From assembly GCA_002418865.1 (NCBI GenBank), contig DIEY01000007.1, positions 1-20,087 on the forward strand: DNA of 20,087 nt. Reading direction: 5' to 3'. The stretch comes from Bacteroidales bacterium UBA5762 (GTDB lineage Bacteria > Bacteroidota > Bacteroidia > Bacteroidales > TTA-H9). Every line of letters begins with the position of its first letter. The first letter of the stretch is position 1. The position numbers and the translations under genes are program-made. Below are positions 16,271 to 20,087 of the stretch, piece by piece. Below the pieces are notes generated by a model. It was given only the letters and a program-made list of their open reading frames with translations. It made no database searches and had not been told where the DNA came from.

Positions 16271-16279
16271 TGTGGATAA
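16271..16279 (-). promoter_or_regulatory. Single consensus DnaA-box-like 9-mer
   Basis: The minus strand reads TTATCCACA, an exact match to the bacterial DnaA-box consensus. It lies in the gap between uvrB and the polysaccharide operon. I see no second box nearby, so an origin is not supported; it could be a regulatory DnaA site or chance. Confidence 0.25.
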
Positions 16280-16296
16280 AAACTTTAAAAGTGATG

Positions 16297-18318
16297 TTAT
16301 TTATCTTCGAGCATTTGTTTGAGTTGATTGATTTCGTCGCGAAAACGGGCAGCATTGATAAAATCGAGTTCTTTAACAGCTGCTTCCATATTTTTACGGT
16401 TTTGCTGAATAAGCTTTTGGATTTGTTCTTTAGTCATATATTTTACCAAAGGATCAGCAGCAACTTCGATTTCTTCTTTTTCGACATAATAATTGGCCTG
16501 AGGTTTTTTTACGTCTACCACCGAAGTTTGCCCTAGTATTTCTCTTGTTGATTTAATGATGGGAGTAGGAGTTATGCCGTGCTTCATATTATATTCCATT
16601 TGCCTGGACCTTCTTCTGTTGGTTTCTTCTATGGTCAAACGCATAGAATCCGTCATTTTATCGGCATACATAATCACTTTGCTATTGATGTTTCGAGCAG
16701 CACGTCCCGAGGTTTGAGTTAATGAACGCTCGGAACGTAAAAATCCTTCTTTATCGGCATCCAGAATAGCTACCAAAGAAACTTCAGGCAAGTCGAGTCC
16801 TTCTCTCAATAGATTTACGCCTACCAGTACATCGAATTTTCCCAGACGTAAATCACGCATAATCTCTACTCTGTCTAAAGTTTCAATATCCGAATGAATA
16901 TAACGCGTCTTGATGTCGATGCTTTGTAAATATTTACTCAATTCTTCCGCCATTCGTTTGGTCAAGGTTGTAACCAATACTCTTTCTTTTCTTTCAATGG
17001 TTTTATGAATCTCAGAAAGCAAATCATCTATCTGATTGGTCGAAGGTCTAACCTCTATACTGGGATCTAAAAGCCCCGTTGGCCTGATGATTTGTTCTAC
17101 AACTATACCTTCGGCCTGTTTTAGTTCATATTCAGCTGGAGTGGCACTCACATAAATCACTTGATTGGTGAGTTTTTCGAACTCGTCGAATTTCAGGGGT
17201 CGGTTATCGAGAGCAGAGGGAAGTCGAAATCCATAATCTACCAAAACCAGCTTGCGCGAACGATCTCCTCCATACATAGCGCGAATCTGAGGAACTGTAA
17301 CATGGCTTTCATCAATTATCAAAAGATAGTCGTCAGGGAAATAATCAATGAGGCAGAATGGCCTCGACCCAGGTTTACGACCATCGAAATAGCGAGAATA
17401 ATTTTCAATGCCTGAACAATAACCCAATTCTTTCATCATTTCTATGTCATAGCTCACCCTGTCTTGTAGTCGCTTGGCTTCCTGAAATTTCCCAATTTGA
17501 TTGAAATATTCCACTTGTTTGTATAAATCTTCCTGAATGTCGTGAATCGCCTTTATCATCTGTTCATGCGAAGTAACAAAGATGTTGGCAGGATAAATGA
17601 TTAAACTTTCTTCATTTGCGATTTTGTATCCAGTAATTGGATCGAAAATTTGAAGCTCTTCAATTTGATCTCCCCAAAATATGACTCTGTAAGCTTTGTC
17701 GGCATAAGCGGGAAAAATATCAACTACTTCTCCTTTCACTCTAAATGTTCCTCTTTTGAAATCGGTGACGGTGCGTGAATATAAACCAGCCACCAGATCT
17801 AACAACAATTTGCTGCGACCAATGATTTGCCCTTTTTGTAATTGAATTACCTGACGACTAAAATCATCGGGATTACCTATGCCATAAATGCACGAAACCG
17901 ATGAAACCACAATAACATCTCTTCGCCCCGATAAAAGAGATGAACTCGTACTCAATCTAAGCTTTTCAATCTCATCGTTGATAGAAAGATCTTTTTCTAT
18001 GTAAGTGTCAGTAATCGGTAGATATGCTTCGGGCTGATAATAGTCGTAATAAGAAACAAAATATTCTACAGCATTTTCTGGGAAAAACTGTTTAAACTCT
18101 CCATAAAGTTGAGCCGCAAGGGTTTTATTATGGCTTAAAACAAGAGTAGGTCGATTTACTTGGGCAATCACGTTAGCAATAGTAAAAGTCTTACCCGAGC
18201 CAGTAACACCGAGTAAAACTTGAGCCTTATCACCTCTTTCTAAACCTTCCACAAGTTGGCGAATAGCTTCGGGCTGATCGCCAGTAGGTTGATATTCTGA
18301 AACCAATTTGAAATGCAT
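16297..18318 (-). CDS. uvrB: Excinuclease ABC subunit B (UvrB)
   Basis: Damage-verifying helicase-like subunit of UvrABC nucleotide excision repair: it receives damaged DNA from UvrA and recruits UvrC. The protein is 673 residues from the chosen ATG (MHFKLVSEYQPTGDQPEAI), the usual family length. Visible motifs are Walker A GVTGSGKT (37-44), the beta-hairpin YYDYYQPEAY (90-99), Walker B-type DESH (336-339), and later helicase motifs including REGLDLPEVSL and TQTSGRAARN. The C-terminal UVR motif (INAARFRDEINQLKQML) contacts UvrC. An upstream in-frame ATG at 18399 is rejected because it would add 27 atypical residues and start inside the neighbouring gene's terminator. Probably its own transcription unit, with a -7 box at 18346-18353. 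Confidence 0.98.
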   Translation of the reverse strand: MHFKLVSEYQPTGDQPEAIRQLVEGLERGDKAQVLLGVTGSGKTFTIANVIAQVNRPTLVLSHNKTLAAQLYGEFKQFFPENAVEYFVSYYDYYQPEAYLPITDTYIEKDLSINDEIEKLRLSTSSSLLSGRRDVIVVSSVSCIYGIGNPDDFSRQVIQLQKGQIIGRSKLLLDLVAGLYSRTVTDFKRGTFRVKGEVVDIFPAYADKAYRVIFWGDQIEELQIFDPITGYKIANEESLIIYPANIFVTSHEQMIKAIHDIQEDLYKQVEYFNQIGKFQEAKRLQDRVSYDIEMMKELGYCSGIENYSRYFDGRKPGSRPFCLIDYFPDDYLLIIDESHVTVPQIRAMYGGDRSRKLVLVDYGFRLPSALDNRPLKFDEFEKLTNQVIYVSATPAEYELKQAEGIVVEQIIRPTGLLDPSIEVRPSTNQIDDLLSEIHKTIERKERVLVTTLTKRMAEELSKYLQSIDIKTRYIHSDIETLDRVEIMRDLRLGKFDVLVGVNLLREGLDLPEVSLVAILDADKEGFLRSERSLTQTSGRAARNINSKVIMYADKMTDSMRLTIEETNRRRSRQMEYNMKHGITPTPIIKSTREILGQTSVVDVKKPQANYYVEKEEIEVAADPLVKYMTKEQIQKLIQQNRKNMEAAVKELDFINAARFRDEINQLKQMLEDK

Positions 18319-18345
18319 AGCAACAACGATTTCTGAAATATTTAT

Positions 18346-18353
18346 CAAATATA
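18346..18353 (-). promoter_or_regulatory. Putative uvrB -7 box
   Basis: The minus strand reads TATATTTG (TAnnTTTG type), 27 bases upstream of the chosen uvrB ATG and just downstream of the previous gene's terminator. The -33 position is T-rich but lacks a clear TTG. The location between a terminator and a gene makes it more believable than a random match. Confidence 0.45.
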
Positions 18354-18380
18354 ATACCTCTCTGACATAAAAATAAAAAA

Positions 18381-18402
18381 GGAGTGTACCCTGGCACACT
18401 CC
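18381..18402 (-). terminator. Rho-independent terminator of the lipoprotein gene
   Basis: Perfect 7-base arms (GGAGTGT / ACACTCC) with an 8-base loop. On the minus strand the stem is followed by a U-rich run (TTTTTTATTTTTAT), giving a classic terminator 28 bases after the lipoprotein stop codon. A shorter T run follows on the plus strand too. It separates the lipoprotein gene from uvrB. Confidence 0.85.
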
Positions 18403-18429
18403 TTTTATTCCTGATAAACAGTAGGTTAC

Positions 18430-18666
18430 TTACTTTTTCTTAGCTTTCTGAGCTTCTTCAGCTTTAGCGATACTGTCGAGACGAGCCTGTTCTGCGGCGG
18501 CTTGAGCAGCAGCTACACTGTCTTCATAAGCCTTAACCTTAGCAATAGAATCAGCAATACGAATGGAATCTTGACGGGCTTTTTCAGCTTTTTCTTTTGC
18601 GCTTGGTCCGCAAGCAGCCATCAGGGCAACTGCACCTGCTAATAAGAGAAGATTTAATTTTTTCAT
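18430..18666 (-). CDS. Small Ala/Lys-rich lipoprotein with DSI repeats
   Basis: Predicted lipoprotein of 78 residues. A signal peptide with two lysines and a Leu/Ala core ends in the lipobox LMAAC, with lipidation at Cys19. The mature part (about 59 residues) is strongly helical in character and built of Ala, Lys, Glu and recurring Asp-Ser-Ile/Val units (33-35, 39-41, 49-51, 64-66), ending in a run of lysines. It could form a coiled coil. Short lipoproteins of this composition are common in Bacteroidota; no specific function is known to me. It stands alone with its own terminator and probable promoter, and the coding quality (lipobox, spacing, terminator) makes it a convincing gene. Confidence 0.87.
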   Translation of the reverse strand: MKKLNLLLLAGAVALMAACGPSAKEKAEKARQDSIRIADSIAKVKAYEDSVAAAQAAAEQARLDSIAKAEEAQKAKKK

Positions 18667-18694
18667 AGCGGTTTTTGGTTTTAAATTAACGCTG

Positions 18695-18702
18695 CAAAAT
18701 TA
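18695..18702 (-). promoter_or_regulatory. Putative -7 box of the lipoprotein gene
   Basis: The minus strand reads TAATTTTG, matching TAnnTTTG, 28 bases upstream of the lipoprotein ATG. A TTTG lies upstream at 18716-18719 but only 13 bases away, shorter than the usual -33/-7 spacing, so only the -7 element is claimed. Confidence 0.45.
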
Positions 18703-18872
18703 TAAAGGTTTTTCTCAAAGTGTATCATTTTTTGAAAATTTTTTTAACATTTTTTAAGAAATTTATTCACCATTTAAGATTTCTTAAAAGTAAGTAAAGG
18801 AATTAAAATAAAGATTATCAATAAATTGATCTATTTTTATGGATAGGAATGGCCACAACCAAGTCTCAGATG

Positions 18873-18880
18873 TAAATTTG
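18873..18880 (+). promoter_or_regulatory. Putative -7 box immediately before the YigZ-like gene
   Basis: TAAATTTG matches the TAnnTTTG consensus and ends 5 bases before the ATG at 18886. If used, transcription would begin at or next to the start codon, giving a leaderless or nearly leaderless mRNA. No TTG is present at -33, so this is tentative; alternatively, translation begins further inside the gene. Confidence 0.3.
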
Positions 18881-18885
18881 CCCTC

Positions 18886-19482
18886 ATGAAAGAAGATGCA
18901 TACATAACCATTGGAAATACGGGTGAGGGATTTTTTAGAAACAAAGGCAGTCGTTTTATTTCTTTTGCAATTCCTGTGAAGAATGAAGAGGAGATAAACT
19001 TTCATTTACAATCTATTAGGCAGAAATTTTCTGATGCCCATCATCATTGTTATGCATGGAGTTTAGGCATTCATCGAAATAAGTTTCGTTACTATGATGA
19101 TGGAGAGCCTTCAGGAACTGCAGGCCGGCCGATATATGGGCAGATTCTGTCGGCTGGAATTACTAATGTGCTCGTCGTTGTGGTAAGATATTTTGGTGGA
19201 GTAAAATTGGGAACCTCAGGTTTAATAGAAGCTTATAAAACAGCAGCTTTAGAAGCCATCAACAAAGCTGAAAAAATCACGGAATATGAGATGGAAAATC
19301 TGGATATAGAATTTGATTATTCGATGATGGAGGTGATTATGCGCAAGATAAAATGGAAGAAGTTTCGAGTTGTTGAGTCTACATATGGGGAGAGGTGTGT
19401 TATCCGTATAGAGGTTCGTAAATCATTGTATGATGAGGCGGTAATGGTTTTTAAGGATATCAGCGGAATAATTTTAAAATGA
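18886..19482 (+). CDS. yigZ: YigZ/IMPACT (UPF0029) family protein
   Basis: Cytoplasmic protein of 198 residues in the conserved YigZ/IMPACT family, related in fold to ribosomal protein S5/EF-G domain IV. The family signature is strong: YYDDGEPSGTAGRPI (69-83) followed by VVRYFGGVKLGTSGLIEAY (99-117). The C-terminal part (about 135-198) corresponds to the small ferredoxin-like DUF1949 domain. Eukaryotic IMPACT acts in translation control; the bacterial role is not settled. It is the only plus-strand gene in the window, divergent from the lipoprotein gene and converging on the LVIVD-type gene. Length is close to the usual 200 residues and supports the ATG, although there is no Shine-Dalgarno sequence. 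Confidence 0.93.
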   Translation: MKEDAYITIGNTGEGFFRNKGSRFISFAIPVKNEEEINFHLQSIRQKFSDAHHHCYAWSLGIHRNKFRYYDDGEPSGTAGRPIYGQILSAGITNVLVVVVRYFGGVKLGTSGLIEAYKTAALEAINKAEKITEYEMENLDIEFDYSMMEVIMRKIKWKKFRVVESTYGERCVIRIEVRKSLYDEAVMVFKDISGIILK

Positions 19483-19483
19483 T

Positions 19484-19520
19484 AATATAGGAGCCCGGCC
19501 TTTGGCCGGGCTCCTATATT
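19484..19520. terminator. Perfect hairpin between convergent genes, bidirectional terminator
   Basis: A 17-base stem with no mismatch and a 3-base loop: the left arm (19484-19500) contains GGAGCCCGGCC and the right arm (19504-19520) contains GGCCGGGCTCC, with A/T-rich outer ends. It begins one base after the YigZ-like stop codon and about 57 bases beyond the opposing gene's stop. Symmetry suits termination in both directions, although the U tract on each side is weak (TATATT). Confidence 0.8.
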
Positions 19521-19577
19521 CCATTAAGAAATTAAATCATCAAATGAATGAATACAGAACACCTCATTATTAGAGGC

Positions 19578-20087
19578 CTATTCTTGTTTGATAATTTTTA
19601 AACCGCCTTCAACTCCTTTTGCAAGGAAAATATAAGAACCATCGGAGTATACATGATTAGCACTGCCGGGGTATTTTTCTTCATCCCAAATTCCAACAAT
19701 TTCTACTTCGGTTCCTGAGGCTGGGGGTTGAGCAATATAGAGCCCCTGTGCACCATTAGCCATGTAAATGTAATTGGCATCAGCACTAACGGCATTCGTA
19801 TTGCCATAAGTAATCATGCCCATTGGAGATTCATATACAAGACTGGAAGTTGAGATATCAACAGCTTTCATGCCGTTCATTCCCATAGAAACATAGCAAA
19901 TATTTTCATCAGGCCGCATAAATAGAGTAGCTTTACCAAAGTCAGCATTCTCAGGTTCTACATTTTGATGGATAATATTTCCAATAGGCAATATATTTAA
20001 TGTAGAAGCAAATGACCCAATAGTATAAACATGAAGAGCGGCGTCATTGGTTGTGGGTACCACTTGAAGACTAACCAGTTTTTTACC
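19578..20087 (-). CDS. LVIVD/beta-propeller-like protein, C-terminal part (5' end outside the window)
   Basis: The reading frame is open to the right edge, so 169 C-terminal residues are visible and the start lies outside. A GTG at 20061-20063 is inside the frame and is not taken as the start. Three repeat-like units have the pattern 'Y-hydrophobic-x-A/S-x-G-x-x-G-hydrophobic': CYVSMGMNGMKAVDI, YIYMANGAQGLYI and YIFLAKGVEGGLKII. This resembles LVIVD-type repeats that form beta-propeller blades in secreted or surface Bacteroidota proteins. The chain ends soon after the last blade, with no type IX secretion C-terminal domain. Location and function cannot be settled without the N-terminus. Confidence 0.7.
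   Translation of the reverse strand, partial: GKKLVSLQVVPTTNDAALHVYTIGSFASTLNILPIGNIIHQNVEPENADFGKATLFMRPDENICYVSMGMNGMKAVDISTSSLVYESPMGMITYGNTNAVSADANYIYMANGAQGLYIAQPPASGTEVEIVGIWDEEKYPGSANHVYSDGSYIFLAKGVEGGLKIIKQE

Noticed and set aside
16278..16296. Weak hairpin after uvrB (minus strand ACTT-TTA-AAGT followed by TTTTAT) as a terminator
   Set aside because: Only four base pairs, all A/T-rich except one; too weak to claim, so some read-through from uvrB into the polysaccharide operon cannot be excluded.
18319..18399. N-terminal extension of uvrB from the ATG at 18399
   Set aside because: The extra 27 residues do not resemble UvrB N-termini, which begin near MHFKL-x-S-x-YxPxGDQ, and the start would lie inside the preceding gene's terminator stem.
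18784..19005. Minus-strand open frame of 73 codons overlapping the start of the YigZ-like gene
   Set aside because: Antisense to a conserved family protein, no domain or signal features, and most of its unique part lies in AT-rich intergenic DNA.
1..20087. Mobile elements, CRISPR arrays, tRNA or rRNA genes
   Set aside because: No transposase or integrase motif, direct-repeat array with regular spacers, or recognisable tRNA/rRNA sequence was seen on either strand.

Overview
This window most likely comes from a low-GC member of the Bacteroidota (Bacteroidales-like). Supporting signs are AT-rich DNA, general lack of Shine-Dalgarno sequences, TAnnTTTG-type -7 promoter boxes, a small lipoprotein rich in Asp-Ser-Ile repeats, and a Bacteroidota-style arrangement of polysaccharide genes. 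The genus cannot be read from the sequence.

From 16106 down to 5, all twelve genes or more lie on the minus strand with gaps of 3-30 bases or short overlaps. They form one exopolysaccharide (or O-antigen/capsule) operon of the Wzx/Wzy type. In transcription order: a stand-alone receiver protein; a phosphoglycosyl transferase carrying a degenerate receiver domain; a half-length TolC-like outer-membrane protein; a large polysaccharide co-polymerase with a LysM motif and a decayed tyrosine-kinase domain; a Wzx-type flippase; a Wzy-type polymerase/ligase; a GT2 transferase; a SAM methyltransferase; a second, paralogous GT2; a membrane-bound GT2; an asparagine-synthetase-like amidotransferase without the usual N-terminal cysteine; and two GT-B (GT4-like) transferases. 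The operon probably continues past position 1. No Wza-type export protein, nucleotide-sugar synthesis gene or DNA-binding regulator is present in the window.

Inferred pathway: the initiating transferase places the first sugar phosphate on undecaprenyl phosphate. The soluble and membrane glycosyltransferases, methyltransferase and amidotransferase build and decorate the repeat unit. Wzx flips it, Wzy polymerises it, and the co-polymerase with the small TolC-like protein sets chain length and passes it outward. The most unusual part is the front of the operon. Signalling appears wired to the first committed enzyme through receiver domains, while the usual tyrosine-kinase control module has lost key residues.

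About 190 bases upstream (16107-16296) is a control region with two palindromes and a -7 box. Beyond it are housekeeping genes: uvrB (minus), a small alanine-rich lipoprotein (minus) with a clear terminator, and a YigZ/IMPACT-family gene (plus). The latter converges, across a perfect 17-bp-stem hairpin, on the 3' end of a beta-propeller-like LVIVD-type protein that runs off the right edge.
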